From Ruminococcus flavefaciens (GTDB taxonomy: Bacteria; Bacillota; Clostridia; Oscillospirales; Ruminococcaceae), in assembly GCA_002350065.1 (NCBI GenBank), contig DEDQ01000050.1, forward strand, positions 54,898 through 79,221: DNA of 24,324 bases. Direction: 5' to 3'. The stretch's first letter is position 1. The number at the start of each line of letters is the position of its first letter. Shown one piece after another: positions 1 through 8,169 of the stretch. The translations under genes were made by a program, and so were the position numbers. The notes beneath the pieces were generated by a model. The model was not told the DNA's origin, did no database searches, and saw nothing but the letters and a program-made list of their open reading frames with translations.

Positions 1-2130
1 CCCTGCTCTGAGATACATTTTGACCGCGGCGAGGCATACGGTCCGTTCGAGAATTTCGAGCAGGCAAGCGACTGCGACCGCGTAATTGAGATATGGAACC
101 TCGTATTCAGCCAGTTCGACAGCGACGGTGAGGGTCACTATGCCGAGATGAAGAGCAAGAACATCGATACAGGTATGGGACTTGAGCGTCTCGCCTGCGT
201 AATGCAGGACGTTGACAACATCTTCGAGGTAGATACAGTGCAGAACATCATGAAGCACATCTCGAAGATAGCAGGAGTCGAGTACAAGAAGGACCACAAG
301 ACCGACGTATCGCTCCGCGTTATCACAGACCATATCCGCAGCACGACATTCATGGTAGGCGACGGCATCATGCCTTCAAACGAGGGCAGAGGCTACGTAC
401 TCCGCCGTCTCCTCAGAAGAGCAGCACGTCACGGCAGACTCTTAGGCATCAAGAAGCCATTCCTCTGCGACGTATGCGATACAGTAATAAACGAAAACGA
501 GAAGGCATATCCCGAGCTCGCCGAGAAGCGTGACTACATCAAGAAGATAATCGGCGTCGAGGAGGAGGCTTTCGCCAAGACCGTAGACAAGGGCTCCGAG
601 CTTCTCAGCGGCTTCACAGCAGCACTCAAGGCAGAGGGCAAGACAGTCCTCTCCGGCGACGATGCATTCAAGCTTTCGGATACATACGGCTTCCCGATAG
701 ACCTCACAGTTGAGATATGCGAAGAGCAGGGTCTCACAGTTGACCGTGACCGCTTCACAGAGCTCGCAAAGGAGCAGAGAGCCCGCGCAAAGGCAGACCA
801 CGCAGCAAAGGCAAGCTCATCATGGGCAGACAACAGCATCAGAGTTGACGCAGCTCCTACAGTATTCACAGGCTACACAGACTTCACAGCCAAGGACGCA
901 GAGATACTTGCAATGTACAAGGACGGCGCCGAGGTATACTACGCTGACGAGGGAGACGAGGTAGCTATCGTCCTCGATGTAACGCCTTTCTACGCTGAGA
1001 GCGGCGGACAGGTCGGCGATATCGGAACTATCATGACAGGACAGAACCTTGCATCTGTTGCAGACACTATCAAGTCAGAGGGACACTTCCTCCACATCGC
1101 AACAATCGAGCAGGGAACACTCCGCAAGGGCGACAAGGTCAACGCATCTATAAACGGCGACCGCAGACTTGCTATCATGAGAAACCACACAACAGCACAT
1201 CTGCTCCAGTACGCACTCCGCAAGGTACTCGGTGACCACGTACATCAGGCAGGACAGCTCGTAAACGAGAAGGCTTGCCGCTTCGACTTCAACCACTTCT
1301 CAGCGATGACACCCGAGGAGATATCAAAGGTCGAGAACATCGTAAACCACGAGATAATGCGCGCACTTCCCGTAACAATGGAGGAGATGCCTATCGAGCA
1401 GGCAAAGAAGCTCGGAGCAATGGCACTCTTCGGCGAGAAGTACGGCGACACAGTAAGAGTAGTAACAGCGCATCATTCAGTAGAATTCTGCGGCGGTACA
1501 CATATATCCAACACCTCACAGATAGGACTTTTCAAGATAGTTTCCGAGAGCTCGGTAGCAGCCGGCGTAAGACGTATCGAGGCTGTAACAGGTCTTGGAG
1601 TAATGGAGCTCCTCAACGGCTTCAAGGATACTATCGCACGCTCTGCTAAGGCGCTCAAGCTTGCGAATGTGAGCGAGCTTCCCGAGAAGTGCGCAGCAGT
1701 AACAGCTGAGCTCAAGGAGAAGGACAAGAAGCTCGAAAGCCTCACACAGCAGATAGCAAACGCAAAGACAGCTGCACTCTTTGACAATGCAAAGGAAGTC
1801 GGCGGCATCAAGCTCGTATCCGCCCGCATGGACGGCACAACACCTGACGCGCTCCGCAAGCTCGGTGACAGCGTAAAGGACAAGGAAGAGGCAATGATAG
1901 CGCTCTTCGCATCTGCTTCGGGCGAAAAGGGAACATTCTACTGCGTATGCACGAAGGAAGCTGTTGCCAAGGGCGGAAATGCCGGCAAGATAGTACGCGA
2001 AGTTGCAGCCGTAACAGGCGGCAAGGGCGGCGGAAAGCCTGACGGAGCAATGGCTGGCGCAGGCGATATAACCAAGATAGACGAGGCTCTTGCAAAATTC
2101 GAGAGCATAACATCTGATATCATAAAGTAA
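1..2130 (+). CDS. alaS: Alanyl-tRNA synthetase, 5' end missing
   Basis: Class II alanyl-tRNA synthetase charges tRNA-Ala and edits mischarged tRNA in the cytosol. The frame is open from base 1, so the start lies upstream of the window; an internal Met at 148 is not the true start. The first visible residues (PCSEIHFDRG, then EIWNLVFSQF) belong to the catalytic core, and GMGLERL follows. The editing domain keeps its zinc-type ligands: HTTAH (histidine codons at 1186 and 1198) and CGGTH (Cys codon at 1489, His codon at 1501). A C-terminal coiled-coil and C-Ala domain with a Gly/Lys-rich GGKGGGKP stretch ends at TAA 2128-2130. About 710 residues are present of a family length near 880. It is the first visible gene of a long co-directional run, 12 nt before the HIT gene. 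Codon choice is strongly biased (ACA, GCA, CTC, AAG), as expected for a highly expressed gene. Confidence 0.98.
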   Translation, partial: PCSEIHFDRGEAYGPFENFEQASDCDRVIEIWNLVFSQFDSDGEGHYAEMKSKNIDTGMGLERLACVMQDVDNIFEVDTVQNIMKHISKIAGVEYKKDHKTDVSLRVITDHIRSTTFMVGDGIMPSNEGRGYVLRRLLRRAARHGRLLGIKKPFLCDVCDTVINENEKAYPELAEKRDYIKKIIGVEEEAFAKTVDKGSELLSGFTAALKAEGKTVLSGDDAFKLSDTYGFPIDLTVEICEEQGLTVDRDRFTELAKEQRARAKADHAAKASSSWADNSIRVDAAPTVFTGYTDFTAKDAEILAMYKDGAEVYYADEGDEVAIVLDVTPFYAESGGQVGDIGTIMTGQNLASVADTIKSEGHFLHIATIEQGTLRKGDKVNASINGDRRLAIMRNHTTAHLLQYALRKVLGDHVHQAGQLVNEKACRFDFNHFSAMTPEEISKVENIVNHEIMRALPVTMEEMPIEQAKKLGAMALFGEKYGDTVRVVTAHHSVEFCGGTHISNTSQIGLFKIVSESSVAAGVRRIEAVTGLGVMELLNGFKDTIARSAKALKLANVSELPEKCAAVTAELKEKDKKLESLTQQIANAKTAALFDNAKEVGGIKLVSARMDGTTPDALRKLGDSVKDKEEAMIALFASASGEKGTFYCVCTKEAVAKGGNAGKIVREVAAVTGGKGGGKPDGAMAGAGDITKIDEALAKFESITSDIIK

Positions 2131-2142
2131 AGGAGTATTACT

Positions 2143-2496
2143 ATGGACTGCTTATTCTGCAAGATAATTGACGGAGAGATACCAAGCACCAAGGTCTACG
2201 AGGACGAATACGTATACAGCTTCAAGGACATCGCTCCCATAGCGCCTGTACACTATCTAATAATCCCCAAGGCGCACATAGCGTCTGCAAACGAGATAAC
2301 AGAGGAGAATTCCTCACTTGTTGCGAAGGTATTCGAGGCAGCGGCAAAGATAGCGAAGGCTGAGGGCATAGAGAGCTACCGCATCATCAACAACTGCGGA
2401 GACGATGCCGGACAGACAGTAAAGCATCTCCACTTCCATATGCTCGCAGGAGTAAAAATGGGCTGGGGACCTGAATCACTCGGCAAGACCGAATAA
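2143..2496 (+). CDS. HIT-family (HinT-like) nucleotide hydrolase
   Basis: 117 residues, the usual length of HINT-branch proteins, which hydrolyse purine nucleoside phosphoramidates and aminoacyl-adenylates. The histidine triad HLHFHML is intact with His95, His97 and His99. An N-terminal CLFCKII with Cys3 and Cys6 is the usual metal-binding start of bacterial HinT. The ATG is supported by AAGGAG just upstream, following the alaS stop. Lying directly behind alaS is suggestive, because HINT proteins act on aminoacyl-AMP, the intermediate made by aminoacyl-tRNA synthetases. That link is inference; the fold and catalytic motif are seen directly. No unusual features. Confidence 0.95.
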   Translation: MDCLFCKIIDGEIPSTKVYEDEYVYSFKDIAPIAPVHYLIIPKAHIASANEITEENSSLVAKVFEAAAKIAKAEGIESYRIINNCGDDAGQTVKHLHFHMLAGVKMGWGPESLGKTE

Positions 2497-2507
2497 GGAG
2501 AGCAGGC

Positions 2508-3047
2508 ATGGCAAATACATATAAGATGACCATTGCAGGTCTCGAGCGCGAGCTCCCCATCTGCGCGATAAACGACAAGCTTGACATTGCAGCATTCATC
2601 ATGTTTTCGGACGTTGAAGTCACCGTGGCTTCTGCTTCCGAGCTTCTGAAAAAGGTTCCTGAATTTGACGTTATCCTCACAGCCGAGTCAAAGGGAATAC
2701 CGCTCGGCTATGAAATGGCGCGTCAGAGCGGAAAAAACTACATCGTTGCAAGAAAGTCGGTAAAGCTCTATATGAGCGACCCGCTGGAAGTGACAGTAAA
2801 GTCGATAACCACAGCAGCCGAGCAGAGACTCTGCCTTTCGGCTGATAAGGCTGAGATGATAAAGGGAAAACGTGTTCTTATAGTTGATGATGTTATAAGT
2901 ACAGGCGAATCTCTCAAAGCTCTTGAAAAGCTTGTTGAGGCTGCGGGAGGAAATATCGCTGCAGAAGCAGCTGTCCTTGCTGAGGGCGACGCTGCTGACA
3001 GAACAGATATAGTATTCCTTGAAAAACTGCCTCTTTTCTTTAAATAA
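2508..3047 (+). CDS. Phosphoribosyltransferase, adenine phosphoribosyltransferase-like
   Basis: 179 residues of type I phosphoribosyltransferase fold. The PRPP-binding motif VLIVDDVISTGES runs from residue 123, with the acidic pair Asp127-Asp128. Upstream, TAESKGIPLGYEMA and YIVARKSVKLY match the APT pattern of substrate loop and flexible loop. The likely reaction is adenine plus PRPP giving AMP (purine salvage), but members of this subgroup can act on other bases or work as regulators, so apt is not asserted. AAGGAG overlaps the previous stop and decides the ATG. The gene sits 11 nt after the HIT gene and 7 nt before comEC. Codon use moves towards GCC/GCG and CTT here, between that of alaS and that of the comEC block. 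Confidence 0.88.
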   Translation: MANTYKMTIAGLERELPICAINDKLDIAAFIMFSDVEVTVASASELLKKVPEFDVILTAESKGIPLGYEMARQSGKNYIVARKSVKLYMSDPLEVTVKSITTAAEQRLCLSADKAEMIKGKRVLIVDDVISTGESLKALEKLVEAAGGNIAAEAAVLAEGDAADRTDIVFLEKLPLFFK

Positions 3048-3054
3048 GTAATAT

Positions 3055-5088
3055 ATGAAGCGAAAAATGATTGGAGCGGCAGCAGCATATATGTCGGGAT
3101 TATTTTTCGCTTTGTTTTTTACCGATGCAAAGGGAGTCCTGATGTATTTGTCTGCCGCCGTGATTGTTTATATATACGGCAGACGCAGGGGATTCCGGTT
3201 AGCCGACTATGCAGTTATCACAGTTTCGTTTGCGGCGGCAGCGGCGTTGAGTCTTTCGTATACAGCGCTGAGCTATGAACGTATAAACGGATACGCCGGA
3301 AAGACCGGAAGCTTCACCGGCGAGGTCACAGGCATCACCCGCTACGAGGAGGGCAACACCGCGTATACGCTCAAGGGGCGGATAGACGGCGAAACACCGG
3401 CAAAGATAATGTTTTACAGCGGAGACCTCCACGCACGGGTAGGCGACGAGATAAGCATAGCGGAGTGCAGCTTTTACAAGCCGGAGAACGGCTATCTCTA
3501 TGCCTCCGAGCGCATATATCGTTCGCGGCACATTTACGTCAAGGCGAGCGGGCTCAAAGGGCTGAAAGTCACGCGTACTAACAGACGCATCGTAAAGAGG
3601 GCGCTTGATTCCTACCGTGATAAGACAGTCGCGAAGTTCAAATCCGAGCTCGGCAGCGAATGCGGAGGCTTTCTTGCGGGAATGGTATTCGGTGACAAGT
3701 CGGATTTCGACGAAAACACGCGGACCGTCCTCTACCGCACAGGAATAGGTCATGTCCTCGCGGTCTCGGGACTGCACGTATCCATTCTTGCGGGACTGAT
3801 ATGGACTCTTCTCTCGCGCCTGAGAGTAAACAGATTCATTTCATTCGGAGTTATCAACGTCATGCTCCTGCTGCTGACAGCGACAGCGAATTATCCGGTA
3901 TCGGCACTGCGCGCAGCGATAATGCTCGACATCATGTACTCGGCGAAGCTATTCCGGCGGCAGAACGACTCGCTGAATTCACTTTCAGTGGCGGTACTGC
4001 TGATAGCGATATCAGACCCGTACTGTGTATGCAGCGCAGGATTTCTGCTCTCGGTGTCGGGAACCTTCGGAATAGCGGTATTTGCGCCGTACATGACAAA
4101 GAACATGAAGCGTGAAACGTTCCGTCAGCGTCTTGCAGCGGACCTCATTACCGGCATATGCACAACGCTTTCCGTATTTCCGGTGACGATGTGGTTTTTC
4201 GACGAGACCTCGCTCGCTGCACCGTTTGCGAATCTGCTGCTCCTGCCGATGTGTACAGCGGCAATGGCGACCGGCTTCATATACGTGCTTACATTCGGAG
4301 TGCTGCCGATACTTCCGCTCGCCGGAGGAGTCATACGCACGGTCATATTCATATCGGAGCGCATATCCGCCCTCGGAGTATTTCACATCTCCGACACGGC
4401 AGGCTATCTCCGAGGACTTCTTCTCATCGCGCTGACTGTGATAGTATTCGCGCATCTTTTCCGCAGGAGCCGCCGGCTCACGGCAGTTCTTACTGCGGCA
4501 GGGATAGCTATGGGAGCGGCGTGTACCTCGACATACGGAATGCTCCGCCGCCGGCAGTTCACAGTTGCCGTGCTAGGGAGCGGAGCTAACGCGGCGGTAG
4601 TCATAATGCACGACGGACACACTGACATCGCCGACCTGAGCGGAAGCCGCCGCTCGGCGGAGTACGTGAGGAAGTACCTGACTGTGAACAATGCGTCGTC
4701 TGCGGATACTGTCATACTCACAAGAAATGCGCAGACCGTATGCCCGATATATGCGGAGGAGCTGCGGCTGTTCAGCGTCAAAAAGTGGGTAGTGCCTGAG
4801 GAGGGCATCTGCACGGGAGCAGAGACAGTCGGCGACAGATTCCGCATATCTGACAACGGCTGCATCATCGGATATGATTCCGGCAGACTTGATATAGCCT
4901 GCGGCGGAGCTGAGATATCGTTCGCACCTGCCTCATCTGGTGCAGACGACGGAAGTATAACTGTATTCTACGGCAGGCACAAGGATAAAACGCTGCCGGA
5001 GGGAAAAAATACAATTGATCTGCAAACCGGCGGGAACGACCTTGAATTCACGCCTGCCGGAGACGGATTCAGGATAAGGAGGCTGTAA
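3055..5088 (+). CDS. comEC: ComEC/Rec2 family DNA-uptake channel protein with degenerate C-terminal domain
   Basis: 677 residues. Order of parts: N-terminal membrane helices (about 5-65), an OB-like soluble DUF4131 region (about 75-160), then the multi-helix competence domain with VLAVSGLHVSILAGL and PVSALRAAIML, then a C-terminal metallo-beta-lactamase-like region (about 500-677). ComEC forms the inner-membrane channel for transforming DNA. In the tail, the place where family members carry the THxDxDH metal motif reads TRNAQTV (Arg557, Ala559, Thr561, Val562), so no metal-binding residues remain there. The usual DVGQGD strand reads VLGSGAN. No clear ribosome site precedes the ATG; it lies 7 nt after the previous stop and may be translationally coupled. 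It shares one base with holA (TAATG), and comEC-holA is a widely conserved pair. Family is clear; DNA uptake in this organism is uncertain. Confidence 0.92.
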   Translation: MKRKMIGAAAAYMSGLFFALFFTDAKGVLMYLSAAVIVYIYGRRRGFRLADYAVITVSFAAAAALSLSYTALSYERINGYAGKTGSFTGEVTGITRYEEGNTAYTLKGRIDGETPAKIMFYSGDLHARVGDEISIAECSFYKPENGYLYASERIYRSRHIYVKASGLKGLKVTRTNRRIVKRALDSYRDKTVAKFKSELGSECGGFLAGMVFGDKSDFDENTRTVLYRTGIGHVLAVSGLHVSILAGLIWTLLSRLRVNRFISFGVINVMLLLLTATANYPVSALRAAIMLDIMYSAKLFRRQNDSLNSLSVAVLLIAISDPYCVCSAGFLLSVSGTFGIAVFAPYMTKNMKRETFRQRLAADLITGICTTLSVFPVTMWFFDETSLAAPFANLLLLPMCTAAMATGFIYVLTFGVLPILPLAGGVIRTVIFISERISALGVFHISDTAGYLRGLLLIALTVIVFAHLFRRSRRLTAVLTAAGIAMGAACTSTYGMLRRRQFTVAVLGSGANAAVVIMHDGHTDIADLSGSRRSAEYVRKYLTVNNASSADTVILTRNAQTVCPIYAEELRLFSVKKWVVPEEGICTGAETVGDRFRISDNGCIIGYDSGRLDIACGGAEISFAPASSGADDGSITVFYGRHKDKTLPEGKNTIDLQTGGNDLEFTPAGDGFRIRRL

Positions 5089-6182
5089 TGCCTAAGACCG
5101 ACGTCAAGGGACTGGCGACAGCCCTGAAAAAAGGCGTAAGCCGGATATATTATCTCTGCGGAGCCGACGTAGCCGGAGTAGAAAAGGCTACGAAGCTTGT
5201 ACTGAACGCCGCACTGGGCGGCGCGGACGACCTCTCGCTCACGCGGCTCAACGGCAGGGAGCTCGATATTTCGGCGCTGTACGACCTTATACAAATGGCA
5301 CCGATGTTCACGGAGTACAATGTCGTTCTCATCAACGATTACAACTGCGAGAAGCCGTATGAGGATATGCGCGGACACAAAGCGGAGGACATCAACAAGC
5401 AGCTTATGAACGCTCTGAAGGAGATACCCGACCAGACCGTTGTCATATTCAACGTCACGGGATTTGAGATAAAGACCCGTTACGACTACAAGTCCGGAGC
5501 GAACATCATCACAGACAAGAACAAGAAGCTTGCGGACTTTGCGGAAAAGAACGGCATACTCTGCATGGCGGACATCAAGGGCTCGGGCGAGCTTGCGAAG
5601 CTCATCTCGGCGAAGGTCGCCTCGCGCGGCGGAGCGATATCCATACCGGCGGCGAAGGAGCTTGCGGAGATGTGTCTCTGCGACGAGCTGACGATATCGA
5701 ACGAGATAGAGAAGCTCTGCGCATACGCGGGCGGAGCTGAGATAACCTCGGAAATGCTTGCAGAGCTCGTCCACGAGCAGAACGACACCACGATATACAA
5801 TCTTGCGAATGCCGTAGCGTCGATGAATGCAAAGGCGGCATATGAAGCGGTGAGCCAGCTCAACATCGACAATGAAAACAGGGGAGCGGCTCTGTACGCT
5901 CTGACGGGAGTATTTCTCGACCTTTACAGAGGAGCGTGCGCGTCTAAGCAGGGGATAATGCCCGAGACAGCCGCCGCGGACTTCGGCTACGCACCCAAGC
6001 GCACCTTTGTCATGAAGAACTCAATGCGTGACGCGCAGAAATTCGGCATAGAGCGGCTGCGCAGGTGTCTGATCATACTGCGTGACACGACCGTAAAGCT
6101 AAACTCCTCTCCCGTTGACCCGAGGACAGCGATCGAGCAGGCGATAACGGAGATGCTCGTGCTCAGACCCTCCCGGAGGTAA
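5088..6182 (+). CDS. holA: DNA polymerase III delta subunit (clamp loader)
   Basis: 364 residues, typical HolA length. The delta subunit opens the sliding clamp as part of the clamp-loader complex. The N-terminal AAA+-like domain begins with RIYYLCGADVAGVEKA, the degenerate P-loop region typical of delta, followed by LNGRELDISALYDLIQMAPMF and VVLIND. Domain II includes KKLADFAEKNGI and the helical EIEKLCAYAGG. The C-terminal collar domain includes ALYALTGVFLDLYRGA and ends with RRCLIILRDTTVKLN. The start codon overlaps the comEC stop by one base. The comEC-holA order is conserved over many Bacillota, which supports the call beyond sequence likeness. The rnmV start follows after 2 nt. Confidence 0.93.
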   Translation: MPKTDVKGLATALKKGVSRIYYLCGADVAGVEKATKLVLNAALGGADDLSLTRLNGRELDISALYDLIQMAPMFTEYNVVLINDYNCEKPYEDMRGHKAEDINKQLMNALKEIPDQTVVIFNVTGFEIKTRYDYKSGANIITDKNKKLADFAEKNGILCMADIKGSGELAKLISAKVASRGGAISIPAAKELAEMCLCDELTISNEIEKLCAYAGGAEITSEMLAELVHEQNDTTIYNLANAVASMNAKAAYEAVSQLNIDNENRGAALYALTGVFLDLYRGACASKQGIMPETAAADFGYAPKRTFVMKNSMRDAQKFGIERLRRCLIILRDTTVKLNSSPVDPRTAIEQAITEMLVLRPSRR

Positions 6183-6184
6183 AG

Positions 6185-6784
6185 ATGATAAAGATAAATG
6201 AAGCAATAATCGTAGAAGGAAAATACGACAAGATAAAGCTTTGCTCGGTAGTAGACGCGGTCATCATCGTAACAGACGGCTTCGGCATCTTCAAGGACGC
6301 GGAGAAGCTCGCACTGATACGCTACTACGCAGAAAAGACGGGAATAGTGATACTAACCGACTCCGACAGTGCCGGACGCAAGATACGCGGCTACATCAAG
6401 GGAGCAGTCAAAAACGGCGTAGTAAAAAACGTCTATACTCCGGACATTTTCGGCAAGGAAAAGCGCAAGACAAAGCCCTCGGCAGAGGGCAAGCTCGGAG
6501 TTGAGGGGATCGACTGTGATATCCTCCTTGCTGCATTCAAAAAGGCAGGTATAACCGCTTCCGAGCGTGAAGGTGAGCCGGATATAACCAAGCTCACGCT
6601 TTTCGAGCTCGGACTGAGCGGAGGCAGCAACAGCTCAGCGCTGCGGAAGCAGCTCCAGAAGCGGCTCGGACTTCCCTCGCTTCTCTCAGCGGGAGCCCTC
6701 ATCGAGGTACTCAACACGATGATGTCCGCAGAGGAGCTTGCGGCGGAGGTCGGCAGAATGAAGGAGGAAGAACATGGAGTATAG
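6185..6784 (+). CDS. rnmV: Ribonuclease M5 / Toprim-domain protein
   Basis: 199 residues. RNase M5 makes the final cuts in 5S rRNA precursors. The N-terminal Toprim domain is intact: IIVEGKYDKIKL with Glu11, VIIVTDGFGIF, and LTDSDSAGRKIR with Asp59 and Asp61. After that comes the M5-specific continuation KGAVKNGVVKNVYTP and the loop KPSAEGKLGVEG, then a C-terminal helical region (ELGLSGGSNSSALRKQL). GGAGGT lies right before the ATG, 2 nt after holA. The 3' end overlaps the next gene by 11 bases, so the two are probably translationally coupled. Nothing is missing compared with known family members. Confidence 0.93.
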   Translation: MIKINEAIIVEGKYDKIKLCSVVDAVIIVTDGFGIFKDAEKLALIRYYAEKTGIVILTDSDSAGRKIRGYIKGAVKNGVVKNVYTPDIFGKEKRKTKPSAEGKLGVEGIDCDILLAAFKKAGITASEREGEPDITKLTLFELGLSGGSNSSALRKQLQKRLGLPSLLSAGALIEVLNTMMSAEELAAEVGRMKEEEHGV

Positions 6785-8156
6785 CAGTCTTCTGTTCATC
6801 TATGCATTTTTCCCGCTTTCACTTGCCGCGTATTACGCGGTTCCGGCAAAATTCAGAGACATCGTCATGCTTCTGCTGAGCATGGTATTCAGCGGACTTT
6901 TCGGTATCGGCTTTCTTGTGCTGCTCATGGTCTACACACTTGTGAACTACATCTGCGGCAGAGTCTGCGGAGCGCTCCGCGGCAGGAAAAGCCGCTCTGC
7001 GCTCATACCGTTTGCAGCGGGCATGACCTTTGACATCGCGGCAGTATTCATATTCAGAGTGAGCTGTTTTTCGTGGCTCACACGGGCTATGCATTTTCCT
7101 GAGGGCTTTTTCCCGATAGGCATATCGCTATTCACGCTTTCGGCGGTTGGATATCTTGCAGACGTCTGCACCGGAAAGCAGAAAGCTGAGAAAAACTATG
7201 TCCGGTTCGCGCTTTTCATAATGATGTTCCCGCGTCTTTTCATGGGACCCGTACTGCGCTACGACATCTTCACTCGCATACTCAGGAGCCGTAAATGCAG
7301 TATGCAGGAGCTCAGCACCGGTTTTTCGATATTCATAAAGGGACTTGCCAAAAAGGTCATCGCAGCGGATACGCTGTATTCGATGTATTCTACGGTGAAG
7401 GTCTCGGACGTGAAAGCAATATCCGCGGGCACTGCATGGCTCGGCATAACAGCGTATATGCTCTGCCTATACTTTACACTTTCTGGAGTTGCCGACATGG
7501 GAGTGGGCATAGGCTACTGCTTCGGATTCCGTTTCCCGCAGAGCTTCAACTACCCGATGTTCAGCAGCCGCATACGCTACTTTGCAGCGAAGTGGCACGT
7601 ACAGGTGATACACTGGTTCCGGAAATACATCACCCGACCGCTTACCGCGCGTGTAAGCAGCCGTTATGTCCGCAAGCTTGTATTCCTGCTCGCGTGGGCA
7701 CTTTTGGGATACTGGTACGGATTTGACCTTAGCAGCGCGGTATGGGGAATGCTCATGGGAGCGGCGATAATACTGGAGAACAGGTTTATAACGTCCAAAA
7801 CTCTCAAGGCGACGGGAATAATCTACACCTTTGTTCTGACGGTATTATTTGCAGTATTCCTCGCGGGCGACAGCGTGACCGGCTCGGTGGATTACCTGCT
7901 TGCGATGCTCGGACGCACACACGCGCTTGCGGACGGGCTCACGGTATATTTATTGAAGTCGTATCTGGTGGTCATGCTCATGACGATGTACGCATCGACC
8001 GACCTCTTCCGCAACATGATGCTCCGTTCAGGAACAGCACGCATACGCAACACACTCGGAGCGATATCGCCGGTGAGCATGGTGATAGTGCTGATAATAT
8101 GCACAGCACTGATAGCATATACCGGCAGCTCGGAGATGCAGATAATCAAACTGTAA
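6774..8156 (+). CDS. MBOAT (AlgI/DltB-like) membrane protein lacking the catalytic histidine
   Basis: 460 residues with about ten hydrophobic segments. It resembles the AlgI/DltB branch of membrane-bound O-acyltransferases, which pass acyl groups across the membrane to cell-surface polymers. Family marks seen: SLLFIYAFFPLSLAAYY at the N terminus, FPIGISLFTLSAVGYLADV, FPRLFMGPVLRY, and AAKWHVQVIHWFRKYITRPL, which keeps the Trp-His pair (His275). The second signature, normally GLWHG with the essential catalytic histidine, reads GYWYG here, with Tyr315 encoded by TAC at 7716. An active acyltransferase is therefore doubtful. The start lies inside rnmV behind a good GGAGG. The partner DHHW gene follows after 13 nt, the usual AlgI/AlgJ-type pairing. 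Confidence 0.85.
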   Translation: MEYSSLLFIYAFFPLSLAAYYAVPAKFRDIVMLLLSMVFSGLFGIGFLVLLMVYTLVNYICGRVCGALRGRKSRSALIPFAAGMTFDIAAVFIFRVSCFSWLTRAMHFPEGFFPIGISLFTLSAVGYLADVCTGKQKAEKNYVRFALFIMMFPRLFMGPVLRYDIFTRILRSRKCSMQELSTGFSIFIKGLAKKVIAADTLYSMYSTVKVSDVKAISAGTAWLGITAYMLCLYFTLSGVADMGVGIGYCFGFRFPQSFNYPMFSSRIRYFAAKWHVQVIHWFRKYITRPLTARVSSRYVRKLVFLLAWALLGYWYGFDLSSAVWGMLMGAAIILENRFITSKTLKATGIIYTFVLTVLFAVFLAGDSVTGSVDYLLAMLGRTHALADGLTVYLLKSYLVVMLMTMYASTDLFRNMMLRSGTARIRNTLGAISPVSMVIVLIICTALIAYTGSSEMQIIKL

Positions 8157-8169
8157 GGGAGGCAGCTCT

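Noticed and set aside
148..150. ATG 148 as alaS start
   Set aside because: The frame is open to base 1 with clear AlaRS core sequence before it; the gene is cut by the window.
1473..1883. Long open frames on the minus strand opposite alaS, comEC, holA and the GTPase gene
   Set aside because: They mirror the codon bias of well-identified + strand genes, have no ribosome sites and no recognisable protein features.
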